Origin: Streptomyces aurantiogriseus
Lineage (GTDB): Bacteria > Actinomycetota > Actinomycetes > Streptomycetales > Streptomycetaceae
Direction: 5' to 3'
DNA: 64,000 nucleotides
Assembly: GCF_014649375.1 (NCBI RefSeq)
Contig: NZ_BMSX01000031.1
Location: 1 to 64,000, forward strand
Both the position numbers and the translations under genes were made by a program. This document shows, one piece after another, positions 7,960-16,963 of the stretch. The notes below the pieces were generated by a model. That model did not search any database and was not told the origin of the DNA. It saw nothing but the letters and a program-made list of their open reading frames with translations. The first letter of the stretch is position 1. Each line of letters opens with the position of its first letter.

Positions 7960-9765
7960 CTACTGGACGAGCTCCCACTCCTGCGAGCCGTCCGTGACCG
8001 CGCTCTGCAGGGTGAGCGGCGCCCCGGCGGTCGCGCCGGTCAAGTACAGACCGGTGTTCCTGACCGCCTGCAGTTTGTAGAAGCCGTCGCTGGTCTTGAC
8101 GAGGTTCCAGCTGCCGGTGGCGCTGTTGTCGACCCACTGGCCGATCCGCTGGCCGACCGTCGCGTTGCCGGTCCAGATGGCCGCCGCGCGGCCGCCCGAC
8201 TTGTTCAGCAGCGTCACGCCGCCGTTGGGCTCGGTCACCACGTGCCAGAACTGGGTGTCCGCGTTCGCCGCCGAGCCGGGGGCCTCCAGACGGACGTCGG
8301 GAACGTCGCCGTTGCCGATGTTCGCGTCGTTGGTCTTGTTCCCGGTGCCGATCACCTGGTCCGTCTTCCGGTTCACCAGCTGGTAGTAGGGGCCGTCCGA
8401 GTGGCCGAGATCGACCTCGGCGAACCTGAGTGTCGAGGTGCCCTGGTTGTTGAGTATCGCGATGCGGCCGGTGCCCTCGACGTACTGCAGGTTGCGGCTG
8501 TAGCCGGCCTGAGAGGTCGTCTGGTACTCCTTCCACACCCCGTCGCTGCGACCGCTGTCGTTGACCCAGACGTTGCCGCTGCCGGCGGCGTTGTACACCA
8601 GGCGCCCACCGGGAAGCCTGATGAGCACCGGGCTGCCCCCTGTCGACAGAGCACGTGAACCGGTGTCGACCGGCAGTGAGTTGACCCCCGTTCCGGTGGG
8701 CGAGCCGGTGTAGAACTTCAGCGGGTCATCGGCGATCCGGTACCTGGTGTTGGCTCCGCCGCCCCAGTACTCGTAGGTGAGGAGCCACTTGCCGTCCGTC
8801 GTGCGGACGACGTTCGTCATGCCCGGCCGCCCGTCTCCGATCTCCGTCTTGCCGCCTCCCATGTCCTCGGTCAGGCCGGCGATGTCGACGACGGGGGTGC
8901 TCCATTGCGCGCTGCGGCCGTCCCAGGTCCGGTGGGCGAGGATCTGGCCGTGCGAGTCCGGGGCGGTGTCGTTCGCGGGATCCAGGGTCGGGACGCCGGT
9001 GGCGGGGTCGAAGCCGGTGTAGTCGTTCTCGTCGGAGTAGTAGCAGACGAGCTTGCCCTTGTGGACCATCAGGTACGGCTCCCAGAGGGGATCCACCTGC
9101 TTGTTCGTGTTGGCGTTCGCGATGTTCTGGCCGACTGCGCCCGCGCTGCCGCCCTGCCAGCCGCCGGTGGCGATGACGTTGACGACGTTCCACGTCACGC
9201 CTTCGTCGGTGCTGGCGAACAGGGCGATCGCCAGGTCCTTGCGGTCTCCGTCGTTGGACGGCGTCCAGTTGGGGTCGGCTGCCTTGTGCTCCTTGTAGTA
9301 GTAGTCGTCGCCCGACACGACACTCGCGAGGAGCAGCGTGCCCTGCTTGAGGTTCCCGACGTCCTGCGGCAGCACGTAGAGGTACGGGTTCGTCCAGTTG
9401 CTCGTGTACCTCGCGTACTTGGGGTCGCTGGAGAGGTACGCCGGGGCCTTGACCTCCGACAGCGGCTGCCACGTCGTTCCGTGGTCGTCGCTCTTGTACA
9501 CCGGGAGCGTCTGCTTGTCGGCGCTTCCCGTCTCCGTCACGACGGTGGACTTCTCGAACGACGCGACGAGGCGTCCGCTCGGCAACTGCGCCGACTTGGG
9601 GTAGACCGCGCAGTTGCCCCGCCCCTTCAGGCACGGTTCGCTGCCGAGCTGGTACAGGGTCCCGCCTGTCGGGTTGTACGCCCGCGCACTGGACGCGGGG
9701 ATCACGAGCATCGCTGCTGCCGCGACCAGGCTCACCAGCGTTCTTCTGGATCTTCTTCTCCGCAC
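7960..9765 (-). CDS. Secreted BNR-repeat beta-propeller hydrolase with C-terminal ricin B-type lectin domain
   Basis: A 601-residue exported protein starting at GTG 9765. The signal peptide is arginine-rich (MRRRRSRRTLVSLVAAAAM, cleavage after SARA near residue 29). The body, about 35-450, is a propeller with Asp-box repeats such as SDDHGTTWQP and STDEGVTWN, as in sialidases and the GH93 exo-arabinanases. Residues about 455-601 form a ricin-type lectin module with QFWHV and GSWNLV segments. It probably trims or binds plant or microbial polysaccharide outside the cell. It ends the sugar operon, 34 bp after the GH42 gene, so an arabinan or arabinogalactan substrate is plausible but unproven. 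Confidence 0.75.
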   Translation of the reverse strand: MRRRRSRRTLVSLVAAAAMLVIPASSARAYNPTGGTLYQLGSEPCLKGRGNCAVYPKSAQLPSGRLVASFEKSTVVTETGSADKQTLPVYKSDDHGTTWQPLSEVKAPAYLSSDPKYARYTSNWTNPYLYVLPQDVGNLKQGTLLLASVVSGDDYYYKEHKAADPNWTPSNDGDRKDLAIALFASTDEGVTWNVVNVIATGGWQGGSAGAVGQNIANANTNKQVDPLWEPYLMVHKGKLVCYYSDENDYTGFDPATGVPTLDPANDTAPDSHGQILAHRTWDGRSAQWSTPVVDIAGLTEDMGGGKTEIGDGRPGMTNVVRTTDGKWLLTYEYWGGGANTRYRIADDPLKFYTGSPTGTGVNSLPVDTGSRALSTGGSPVLIRLPGGRLVYNAAGSGNVWVNDSGRSDGVWKEYQTTSQAGYSRNLQYVEGTGRIAILNNQGTSTLRFAEVDLGHSDGPYYQLVNRKTDQVIGTGNKTNDANIGNGDVPDVRLEAPGSAANADTQFWHVVTEPNGGVTLLNKSGGRAAAIWTGNATVGQRIGQWVDNSATGSWNLVKTSDGFYKLQAVRNTGLYLTGATAGAPLTLQSAVTDGSQEWELVQ

Positions 9766-9799
9766 AGCCTCCCCTTTCGGGGGTTTCGGGGGTGGTGAA

Positions 9800-11935
9800 T
9801 CAGGAGTGGAGGACGCGTACGTCCCACGGGCCCAGGTCGAGCGACGCCCCCGCGGGGAGGGTGGTGCCCGTCAGGACGTCGGACAGGTCCACCGGCGCGA
9901 GAACGCTCGCGGGCTCCCAGCTCCAGTTGTGGACGATGTGGACGCGGCGTCCGTCGGGTGAGGTGCCGGTCGTGGCGGTGACGGACGCCGGGAGGTCCCG
10001 CCAGGCGTGCCGTGCGGACGGCGTCAGCCACTCGGCCAGCGCCCGGGCGAGGTCGCGACCGGGCACCGTGCCGACGTACGTGACGCGGCCCGCGCCGTGG
10101 CGGCGGGTGGTGACCGCGGGCCAGCGCCCGAAGTGCGGGTGGTCGTAGGTGACGAGTACGTCGGCGTCGGTGACCGTCAGGCCGTCCGCCCAGCGGGTCG
10201 CCGTCGCGCCGTCGGGGAGGTCGAGGGGGCTGCCGGGTGCCGACCGCACGGGGACCTCCCGCGTGAGGTTGCTGAACTCGTCGTACGTGACGCCGGCGGC
10301 GTCGGTGAGGCGTCCGGGCGCCGGCTCGGTGCGGGCACGGGCCTCCTGGTCGGCGTAGCCGGTGCGCGGGCCGAGGACCAGGTGGCCGCCGGCCCCGGCG
10401 TAGGCGGCGAGCCAGTCGAGTGTCGAGTCGGCGGCCAGGTACAACGCCGGGACGACCAGGACCGGGTGGCGGCGGACGGCCTCCTCCGGCGTCAGGCCCT
10501 CCTGTTCCCCGCGCGGGTCGTGCAGTTGGCGGGCGTGGACGATCCGCACCTGGCGCCCGGCGTCGAACGCGCCGCGGTAGAAGGGGTCGACGATGCGGTG
10601 GTAGGCGGCCGGGTCGGGCTCGCCGTCCGGTGTGGACAGCGGCGGGTACTTCTGCATCAGCCACTTGCTCGGAGTCGACTGGACCAGGGTGATGTCGGCG
10701 TCCGGTTCGAGCCCGGCGACGAGCGAGCCGGCCGCCTCGAACTCGGCCCCCAGGCGGGCGAGTTCGGCGTACGTACGTCCTGGACGGCCGGTGTGCGGGA
10801 GGACGCCGCCCCAGTAGGTCTCCGCGCCGAAGTGCAGCGTGTTCCAGTGCCAGTACTCGATCATGCGGGCGCCGCGCGCCACGAGCGCCCACGCGGCCTG
10901 CCGCCACTGGCCGTCGTAGGCGGGCCGGTTGTCCCAGGGGAAGCCGATGGAACCGGCGTTGGTCTCGGTGACCAGGAACGGCTCCTGACGGGAGGCGAAC
11001 ATCCAGTCGGCGGTCTGGTACAGCGCCCACACGCCGGTGGTCTTCCACTTCTGCTCGTGCCCGTCGGGCGTGGGGTCGGGCAGCAGCAGTCCGTCCTGCA
11101 TGTCGTAGTACGGATTGCCGGAGGCGATGTCGAGGCGGTCGGTCAGCTCGTCGTCCTCCACCGCCGGGCGGGTGTAGGAGATGCAGGTGGTGACGAACTG
11201 CTCGGGGCGGGCGTACGCGCGGACGATGTCGGCCTGCCAGCCGATGAACTCGGTGACCTGACGGGCCTGGAACGCGCGCCAGGCGACGTCGTACTGGGGC
11301 TGCGCGTTGCCGTCCGGCGTCCACAGGTCGGCCCACGTCGACAGCCGGTGCGACCAGTACACCAGCCCCCACTCACGGTTGAGGGTCTCGACGTCGCCGT
11401 ACGTCTCGCGCAGATGGTCCACGAAGCGCTGGAAGACGCCGTGGTTGTGGAGGAGTTCGTTGCCCGGTTCGTTGTCGACCTGGAAGCCGATGACGGCGGG
11501 GTGGCCGGCGTACCGGGCGACGATCTTGCGGATGACCCGCTCGGCGTGGAAACGGAAGGCGGGGTGGGTGAAGTCGACCTCCTGGCGGGCGCCCCAGCCG
11601 ATGCGCTCGCCGGTGCGCCGCTCGCCCGTGATCTCCGGGTACTGGCGGGCCAGCCACGGCGGGACGGCGTACGTCGGTGTGCCGAGGACGACGGAGATGC
11701 CGCGCTCGTGGGCACCGTCCAGCACCGGCTGGAGCCAGTCGAGGTCGAACCGCCCGTTCTCCGGCTCCCAGGTCGACCACACCGACTCGCCGACCCGGAT
11801 GATACTGACCTTCGCATCGGCCATCAGGTCCAGGTCGGTCTTGAGGCGTTCGTCGGGCCGTTCGGTGCCGTGAGGGGGCCGGTACTCGTGGTAGTACGCG
11901 GCGCCGAACAGGACGCGGGCAGGCAGAGCCGCCAT
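9800..11935 (-). CDS. Beta-galactosidase, glycoside hydrolase family 42
   Basis: A 711-residue cytoplasmic enzyme with no signal peptide. The start at 11935 has GGAGG nine bases upstream. The N-terminal TIM barrel (about 1-400) begins LFGAAYYHEYRP. It carries the acid/base region FQVDNEPGNE and the nucleophile region FLVTETNAGS, both standard for clan GH-A family 42. A trimerisation domain (about 400-620, with VVPALYLAADS and GGHLVLGPRTG) and a small C-terminal beta domain follow. Length and order match typical GH42 enzymes. It lies in a transport operon behind a sugar-binding lipoprotein and two permeases, so imported galactosides released outside are its likely substrates. Confidence 0.93.
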   Translation of the reverse strand: MAALPARVLFGAAYYHEYRPPHGTERPDERLKTDLDLMADAKVSIIRVGESVWSTWEPENGRFDLDWLQPVLDGAHERGISVVLGTPTYAVPPWLARQYPEITGERRTGERIGWGARQEVDFTHPAFRFHAERVIRKIVARYAGHPAVIGFQVDNEPGNELLHNHGVFQRFVDHLRETYGDVETLNREWGLVYWSHRLSTWADLWTPDGNAQPQYDVAWRAFQARQVTEFIGWQADIVRAYARPEQFVTTCISYTRPAVEDDELTDRLDIASGNPYYDMQDGLLLPDPTPDGHEQKWKTTGVWALYQTADWMFASRQEPFLVTETNAGSIGFPWDNRPAYDGQWRQAAWALVARGARMIEYWHWNTLHFGAETYWGGVLPHTGRPGRTYAELARLGAEFEAAGSLVAGLEPDADITLVQSTPSKWLMQKYPPLSTPDGEPDPAAYHRIVDPFYRGAFDAGRQVRIVHARQLHDPRGEQEGLTPEEAVRRHPVLVVPALYLAADSTLDWLAAYAGAGGHLVLGPRTGYADQEARARTEPAPGRLTDAAGVTYDEFSNLTREVPVRSAPGSPLDLPDGATATRWADGLTVTDADVLVTYDHPHFGRWPAVTTRRHGAGRVTYVGTVPGRDLARALAEWLTPSARHAWRDLPASVTATTGTSPDGRRVHIVHNWSWEPASVLAPVDLSDVLTGTTLPAGASLDLGPWDVRVLHS

Positions 11936-11982
11936 GAAAGGAAACCTCCGAGGAAAGGGGGGTGCTACGAGGACCGCGAGAC

Positions 11983-12915
11983 CTACTGCTTGACGCCACC
12001 CGCGGCCAGCCCGCTCTGCCAGTACCGCTGAAGCATGAGGAAGGCCACGACGAGCGGGACGACCGAGATCAGGGATCCGGTCACGACCAGCGGGAGCATG
12101 TCGCTGCTGGCGCCGGCTCCGCCGTTCTGCGCCTGCGCGGCCCAGGAGGCCAGGCCGACGGTGATCGGGTACAGGTCCGGGTCGTTGAGCATGATCAGCG
12201 GCAGGAAGTAGTTGTTCCAGGTCGCCACGAGCGTGAACAGCAGGACCGTCACCAGGCCGGGACCCAGCAGCCGCAGCACGATCCGGAAGAAGATCCGGGC
12301 CTCGCCGGCACCGTCGATGCGGGCGGCCTCGAGGATGCTGTCCGGGACGGCGTCCTGCGCGTAGACGCGCATGAGGTAGAGGCCGAACGGGTTGACGAGC
12401 GAGGGCAGGATGATCGCCCAAGGGGTGTTCACCAGACCCGCCTTCGCGAAGAGCAGGTAGGTCGGGATCGCCAGAGCGGTGGTCGGGACCATGACGGCGC
12501 CGAGGACCAGGTTGAAGGCCGCCCGGTCGCCGCGGAAGCGGAACTTGGCGAAGCCGTACCCGCCGGCCGCGGCGAGCAGCGCGGCCCCGAGCGCGCTGAC
12601 GACGGCGTACATCACCGTGTTGAGCAGCCAGTGCAGGAAGACTCCGTCGTCCTGGGTGAAGGTCTCCGTGATGTTCGTCAGCAGTTGCGGGGCGTGCGAG
12701 AACCACAGACCGAAGCTGTCGAACAGGTCCTGGGTGCTCTTGGTCGAGGCGATCAGCAGCCAGAAGAGGGGGAGGAGGAAGTAGGCCAGAGCGGCCAGCA
12801 TGGCGATGGTCAGCGGGGTGCTGCGGCGGGCGGAGGGACGGCGCCCTTTCGCAGGCGCCGAGTGAACCCGCTCGGCCACCGGAGCGACGGCGGCCGTCGG
12901 CGTCGTGGTCGTCAC
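11983..12915 (-). CDS. Carbohydrate ABC transporter permease (MalG type)
   Basis: A 310-residue inner permease subunit with about six membrane helices, the first near residues 35-58 (LTIAMLAALAYFLLPLFWLL). The cytoplasmic EAA loop EAARIDGAGEARIFF contacts the ATPase. The GTG start overlaps the stop of the partner permease (GTGA), so they are co-translated. No ATPase gene is present in the operon. In Streptomyces such CUT1 importers usually share the multitask ATPase MsiK encoded elsewhere. The N-terminal 30 residues are a proline/threonine-rich cytoplasmic tail. Confidence 0.93.
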   Translation of the reverse strand: MTTTTPTAAVAPVAERVHSAPAKGRRPSARRSTPLTIAMLAALAYFLLPLFWLLIASTKSTQDLFDSFGLWFSHAPQLLTNITETFTQDDGVFLHWLLNTVMYAVVSALGAALLAAAGGYGFAKFRFRGDRAAFNLVLGAVMVPTTALAIPTYLLFAKAGLVNTPWAIILPSLVNPFGLYLMRVYAQDAVPDSILEAARIDGAGEARIFFRIVLRLLGPGLVTVLLFTLVATWNNYFLPLIMLNDPDLYPITVGLASWAAQAQNGGAGASSDMLPLVVTGSLISVVPLVVAFLMLQRYWQSGLAAGGVKQ

Positions 12916-13781
12916 GAGGTCCTCCTGCGGTTAGCGGTGAGCAGGACGGCGTAGGAGGCGACCACGATGACGAGGCCGAGGAGGAAGGACACCGTGGCCG
13001 CGTAGTTGACCTGCTGGCCGGTGAAGGCGAGGGAGTAGGCGTAGAGGTTGGCGGTGTAGGAACTGCTGATGACGTCCGGGGCGATCTTCATCAACAGGTT
13101 CGGTTCGTTGAACAGCTGGAAGCTGCCGATCACGGAGAACAGCAGGGTCAGCAGGAGCGCCGGGCGCAGTGCCGGCAGCTTGATCGACCAGGCGATGCGC
13201 CAGGCGCCGGCGCCGTCCATCGCGGCCGCCTCGTACAGGTCCTGGGGGACCGTGCGCAGGGCGGCGTACAGGATGATCATGTTGTAGCCGACGAACTCCC
13301 AGGTCACGATGTTCGCCAGGCTGCCCAGCATCCAGCCGTCGCTGAGGAAGTGCGGGGCCGGCAGATCCAGCGTCCGGCTCAGCTGCGCGAAGGGGCCGAA
13401 GTCCGGCCCGTACAGGTAGCCCCACATGAGCGCGGCGACCACGCTGGGCACGGCGTACGGGACGAAGATGCCCAGCCGGATCACACGCGCGAGCCGCAGC
13501 AGGCCGCTGTCGAGCGCGAGGGCGAACAGCAGCGCCAGCAGCAGCATCACGGGGACCTGGATCAGGAAGAACAGCGCGACGCGTCCGACGCCGCCGAGGA
13601 ACTGGGAGTCGCCCAGGGCCTGGACGTAGTTGTCGAGACCGACGAACACCGTCCCGCCGATCAGGCGCTCCTGGAACAGGCTGAGATAGGCGGCGTAGCC
13701 GAGCGGGGCCAGGAAGAGCAGGAGGAACAGCACCAGGAACGGTGCGACGAACAGCGGCCCCGCCGCCCGTTGACGGCTCAT
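12912..13781 (-). CDS. Carbohydrate ABC transporter permease (MalF type)
   Basis: 289 residues from the ATG at 13781, with GGGGAG five bases upstream. Six membrane helices are visible, starting with LFVAPFLVLFLLLFLAPLG at about residues 9-27. The EAA loop reads EAAAMDGAGAWRIAW. It pairs with the MalG-type subunit to form the membrane channel of a CUT1 sugar importer. Its start lies one base after the binding-protein stop, and its own stop overlaps the next gene, so the three transporter genes form one tight unit. Confidence 0.93.
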   Translation of the reverse strand: MSRQRAAGPLFVAPFLVLFLLLFLAPLGYAAYLSLFQERLIGGTVFVGLDNYVQALGDSQFLGGVGRVALFFLIQVPVMLLLALLFALALDSGLLRLARVIRLGIFVPYAVPSVVAALMWGYLYGPDFGPFAQLSRTLDLPAPHFLSDGWMLGSLANIVTWEFVGYNMIILYAALRTVPQDLYEAAAMDGAGAWRIAWSIKLPALRPALLLTLLFSVIGSFQLFNEPNLLMKIAPDVISSSYTANLYAYSLAFTGQQVNYAATVSFLLGLVIVVASYAVLLTANRRRTS

Positions 13782-13782
13782 C

Positions 13783-15174
13783 TCAACTCCCCTTGACGGT
13801 GAAGCCCTGGTTCTTGGCGTACGTGGTGAGCCGCGACTGCCAGGTGCCGAGCGCGGCCACCGTGTCGGACTTGCCGGCGAGGGACTTGCCGACCGTCTCG
13901 GTCCAGTCGGTCGCCGCCTGGTCGAGGAACGGCGGCCACTGGAAGGAGGGGTTGACCGTGGAGCTGACGTCGGCGAAGACCTGGTTGACCTTCTGGCCGC
14001 CGTAGAAGGACGGGGCGTCCCCGACGAACTCGGCGTCCGTGAGCAGGGACTTGGTCGCCGGGAAGAAGAACTGCTCGGTGGTGAACATCTTGGCGCTGGC
14101 CGGGTCGCTGTTGAGGAACTGCGCGAACTGGGCCGCCGCGATGGGGTTCTTGGTGGACCGGATGACGGCGGTGGTCGAGCCGCCCCAGTTGCCCGAGCTG
14201 GGCTTGGCGGCGTCCCACTGCGGCAGCGGGGCCGCCCGCCACTTGCCCGCGGTGGCCTTGGCGGAGCCGGAGAGGAAGACGGGGCCCCAGGCGGCGGTGA
14301 TCCAGGTGGCGTACTTGCCCCTGTTGAGGGCGGCGTACCAGGAGTCGGTGAAGTCGGGCTCGACACCGATGACCCCTTCCTTCGCGAGCCCGCCCCAGTA
14401 CGCGCCGAGCTTCTGGGAGACGGCGTCGTCGACGCTGATGGTGATGTCGCTCTTGCCGGAGGTCACATACGGCTCGGCGCCCGCCTGCCACAGCAGGCCG
14501 TGCCAGGCGGCGACCTGGTTGGCCGCGAGGTTCGTCAGGTAGACGTCGGGGTCGGCCTTGTGGAGCTTGCGTGCCGCGGCGGCGAACTCGTCCCAGGTCC
14601 TGGGCACTTCGATGCCGTGCTTGTCGAAGATGTCCTGCCGGTACAGCATGCCCATCGGGCCGGTGTCCTGCGGGATCGCCCAGACCTCGCCGTTGCCGCC
14701 GCTGACCTGGCCCCACGTCCAGTCCACGAACCTGTCCTGCAGCGCGGAGGCCCCGTACGGCCGCAGGTCCAGCAGGCTGTTGGTGATGGTGAAGGTCGGG
14801 ATGGCCTGGTACTCGATCTGCACCATGTCCGGGGCGCCGCTGCCGGCCTTCAGCGCCGTGCGCAGCTTGGTGTACTGCGGGGTGCCCTGGCCGGCGTTGA
14901 CGACCTTGACCTTGATGGCCGGGTACCGCTTCTCGAAGAGCGCGACCTCCTTGGCGATGTTCGGGACCCAGGTCCAGAACGTCAGCTCGGTCGGCGTCTT
15001 CATCGCCTTGTCGATGTCGGCCTGGCTGACCGGCTTGGCGGAGCCGGAGGATCCACCGGAGTCACCGCCGCCGCAGGCGGTGAGGGCGGCGCCGAGCGAC
15101 AGGGCGCCCGTCGTGGTGAGGAAGAGCCGACGGCTCATCGGGGAAGCGCTGGACAGGCGTGTGTTTCTGGGCAT
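13783..15174 (-). CDS. Sugar-binding lipoprotein of an ABC transporter (Tat-type signal)
   Basis: A 463-residue extracellular solute-binding protein (family 1). The signal carries a twin-arginine pattern MSRRLFLTTTGALSLG followed by the lipobox LTAC, so it is probably exported folded and lipid-anchored. The start at 15174 is supported by GGGAG six bases upstream; an internal ATG at residue 13 is a weaker alternative. The mature part shows the usual two-lobe features (NAGQGTPQYTKLRTALKAG, AIPQDTGPMGMLYRQD). It delivers an oligosaccharide, probably a galactoside, to the two permeases encoded next. The 253 bp between it and lacI should hold the operon promoter or a read-through region. Confidence 0.92.
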   Translation of the reverse strand: MPRNTRLSSASPMSRRLFLTTTGALSLGAALTACGGGDSGGSSGSAKPVSQADIDKAMKTPTELTFWTWVPNIAKEVALFEKRYPAIKVKVVNAGQGTPQYTKLRTALKAGSGAPDMVQIEYQAIPTFTITNSLLDLRPYGASALQDRFVDWTWGQVSGGNGEVWAIPQDTGPMGMLYRQDIFDKHGIEVPRTWDEFAAAARKLHKADPDVYLTNLAANQVAAWHGLLWQAGAEPYVTSGKSDITISVDDAVSQKLGAYWGGLAKEGVIGVEPDFTDSWYAALNRGKYATWITAAWGPVFLSGSAKATAGKWRAAPLPQWDAAKPSSGNWGGSTTAVIRSTKNPIAAAQFAQFLNSDPASAKMFTTEQFFFPATKSLLTDAEFVGDAPSFYGGQKVNQVFADVSSTVNPSFQWPPFLDQAATDWTETVGKSLAGKSDTVAALGTWQSRLTTYAKNQGFTVKGS

Positions 15175-15382
15175 GGTGAACTCCCGCCGGTGGCAAAGAT
15201 GGCGGCACGCCTGGCGAGGGCGTGCGGGGGTGTGGTGGAGGAAGGCGTGGACGCGGCGACCGGGGCCGGATGGCCTGTGCGGTCGGTGTGCGCGTCCTCG
15301 TGGACGGGGACCGGCGCGCGTTCCGCGAGCTGCGAAGGCGGAGGGCGCGAGGTCGGTGGGAAGAGCAGGCGTGGGAAGAGCA

Positions 15383-15400
15383 GGGGAGGGGAGGGGAGGG
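15383..15400 (+). repeat. G-tract (four GGGG/GGG runs), G-quadruplex-like
   Basis: Within the 253-bp gap between lacI (stop 15428) and the binding-protein gene, the plus strand has runs of 4, 4, 4 and 3 G separated by single A, in a wider purine-only stretch with two GGGAAGAGCAGG copies. The transcribed minus strand is C-rich here. It may pause or separate transcription of lacI from the operon; this is inference. Confidence 0.35.
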
Positions 15401-15427
15401 AAGAGGGTCTGGCGTGGAGAAGCCGGC

Positions 15428-16534
15428 TCAGGGCCCGCTGCGTTCAGCGGAACGGGAGACGGTGCGCCGTCCGCGCCGCGGGGTCGTCCGGGGCGGCGGT
15501 GGCGCGGTCGAGGAGCGGACGATGAGGTCGACCGGTGGGTCGCTCGGGGGCAGGGGGTCTGCGCCGGGGTTCTCGATGGCGTGCACGAGCCGCTTGAGTC
15601 CCTCCTGCGCCACGGCGTCGAACGGCTGCCGCACCGTGGTCAGCGGAGGAGTCACGAAGGCGGCGACCGGGATGTCGTCGAAGCCGACGACGCTGACGTC
15701 CTCCGGTACGCGCCGGCCGGCCTCCGTCAGCGCGCGGACCAGGCCGATCGCCATGTCGTCGTTGGCGGCGAAGACCGCGGTGACGTCATCGGCCTCGGCC
15801 AGTTCGCGTCCCGCGGCGTACCCGGACGCGGCCGACCAGTCGCCCTCGACGACCCGCGGCACGTCCCTGCCGTGGGCGGCCAGCGTCGTCCGCCACCCCT
15901 CCAGCCGGTCCCGGGCGGCGTACCACCGCTGCGGACCGGCCAGGTGATGGACCGTCGCATGACCAAGGCCCAGCAGGTACTCGGTCGCCGTCCGGGCCAT
16001 CAGGTCGGCACCGTCGCCCGCGGTCAGCACCGTGGGCGCGGTGACGGGGGACGGCGCACCGATGACGAGGACCGGCACGTCGACGCGGAGGGAAGCGTCT
16101 CGTCGCGTTGCCTCCTCGTCGATCGGTTCGGAGATGACGATGCCGTCCACGCCCTGGTCGAGGAGCGAGTCCACGGCACCCGCGACACCCGCCGGGTCCC
16201 CTTCCATCGTGTTGACCACACGCAGCGCGTAGCCGGTGTCCCGCACGACCCGCTCGACGCCCATGAGCAGCGAGGCGGGTCCGTACAGGGCGGTTCCCAG
16301 CGTCACCACACCGATGGAGCGGGTGCGGCCGGAGGCCAGCGCCCGGGCGGCGTTGTTACGCCGGTAACCGAGCTGCTCGGCGGCTTCGAGGACGCGCCGG
16401 CGCACCTCGGCGGAGACGTACGGCTCGTCGTTGAAGACCCTTGACACCGTCTTCTGCGACACCCCGGCGAGGCGGGCCACGTCCACGCTGCGCGGAGCCG
16501 CTGAGCTCCCGCCCCGCCCTGTCCCACCCGTCAT
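15428..16534 (-). CDS. LacI-family transcriptional regulator of the sugar operon
   Basis: 368 residues. The N-terminal LacI HTH (SVDVARLAGVSQKTVSRVFN, about residues 16-35) and hinge (NNAARALASGRTRSIGVV) are followed by a periplasmic-binding-like effector domain (about 70-335) with VPEDVSVVGFDDIPVAAF. The tail is proline- and arginine-rich. The ATG at 16534 has GGGAG five bases upstream. It lies directly upstream of the binding-protein, permease and GH42 genes on the same strand and probably represses them in the absence of the sugar. A triple palindromic operator at 16588-16629, about 54 bp before its start, suggests strong autoregulation. Confidence 0.92.
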   Translation of the reverse strand: MTGGTGRGGSSAAPRSVDVARLAGVSQKTVSRVFNDEPYVSAEVRRRVLEAAEQLGYRRNNAARALASGRTRSIGVVTLGTALYGPASLLMGVERVVRDTGYALRVVNTMEGDPAGVAGAVDSLLDQGVDGIVISEPIDEEATRRDASLRVDVPVLVIGAPSPVTAPTVLTAGDGADLMARTATEYLLGLGHATVHHLAGPQRWYAARDRLEGWRTTLAAHGRDVPRVVEGDWSAASGYAAGRELAEADDVTAVFAANDDMAIGLVRALTEAGRRVPEDVSVVGFDDIPVAAFVTPPLTTVRQPFDAVAQEGLKRLVHAIENPGADPLPPSDPPVDLIVRSSTAPPPPRTTPRRGRRTVSRSAERSGP

Positions 16535-16587
16535 GGTGTCTCCCGCTGCCGCACGAACGAGCCCAATGATGGCAGACGCCGTCTGTC

Positions 16588-16629
16588 TGACTGCGCTGTC
16601 ATGACTACGCAGTCATGACAGCGCAGTCA
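16588..16629. promoter_or_regulatory. Three abutting 14-bp palindromic operators (probable LacI-family site)
   Basis: Three units of the form TGAC-N6-GTCA, each with CG at its centre, follow each other without a gap at 16588-16601, 16602-16615 and 16616-16629. Together they make a 42-bp near-perfect inverted repeat with 19-bp arms and a 4-nt centre. A separate 13-bp palindrome CAGACGCCGTCTG lies just outside at 16573-16585. A CG-centred even palindrome is the usual LacI-family site, and lacI starts 54 bp away. Confidence 0.65.
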
Positions 16630-16963
16630 TAAGGCGGGCGTCAAGACGTCGGAACGCATGCATCACACACCTGCCGGTGCGGGTGTGGGTCGGCGGTGCG
16701 GAGGGTGGGGCTTGCCGGTGCGGGGTTGCGGTTGTAGCGGGGAAAGGCGCCGCTGCGGTGTGCTCCGACGTGCAGGGACCGGGCCCCGAGACGTGACTCG
16801 GTGTCGGGGCACGGCCCCGACAGTGGGCAGACCTGTCGCCCACCATGGGGGACGCTGCTGGACCGGCTGCGCCAGGACCTACCGCAGCGGCCGTTGCTGC
16901 CGACCGGTGCGGAGTTGATCGATGGCCGGGTCAAGGGGCGCTGAAGCTGGCATAGTTGGGGCC
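16630..16963. other. Non-coding region between the sugar locus and the conflict cluster
   Basis: About 330 bases without a convincing gene. It contains G/T-rich plus-strand sequence (16670-16740) and a perfect 9-bp hairpin with a 3-nt loop (TGTCGGGGC / GCCCCGACA, 16802-16822). A short open stretch ends at the TGA at 16942-16944 and could be the tail of a lost gene. The promoter of the conflict cluster should lie here; no clear -35/-10 pair stands out. Confidence 0.5.

Noticed and set aside
16879..16944. Small gene before Trypco1 (frame ending at TGA 16942-16944)
   Set aside because: No start codon or ribosome-binding site fits and the translation matches nothing known; at most a gene remnant.
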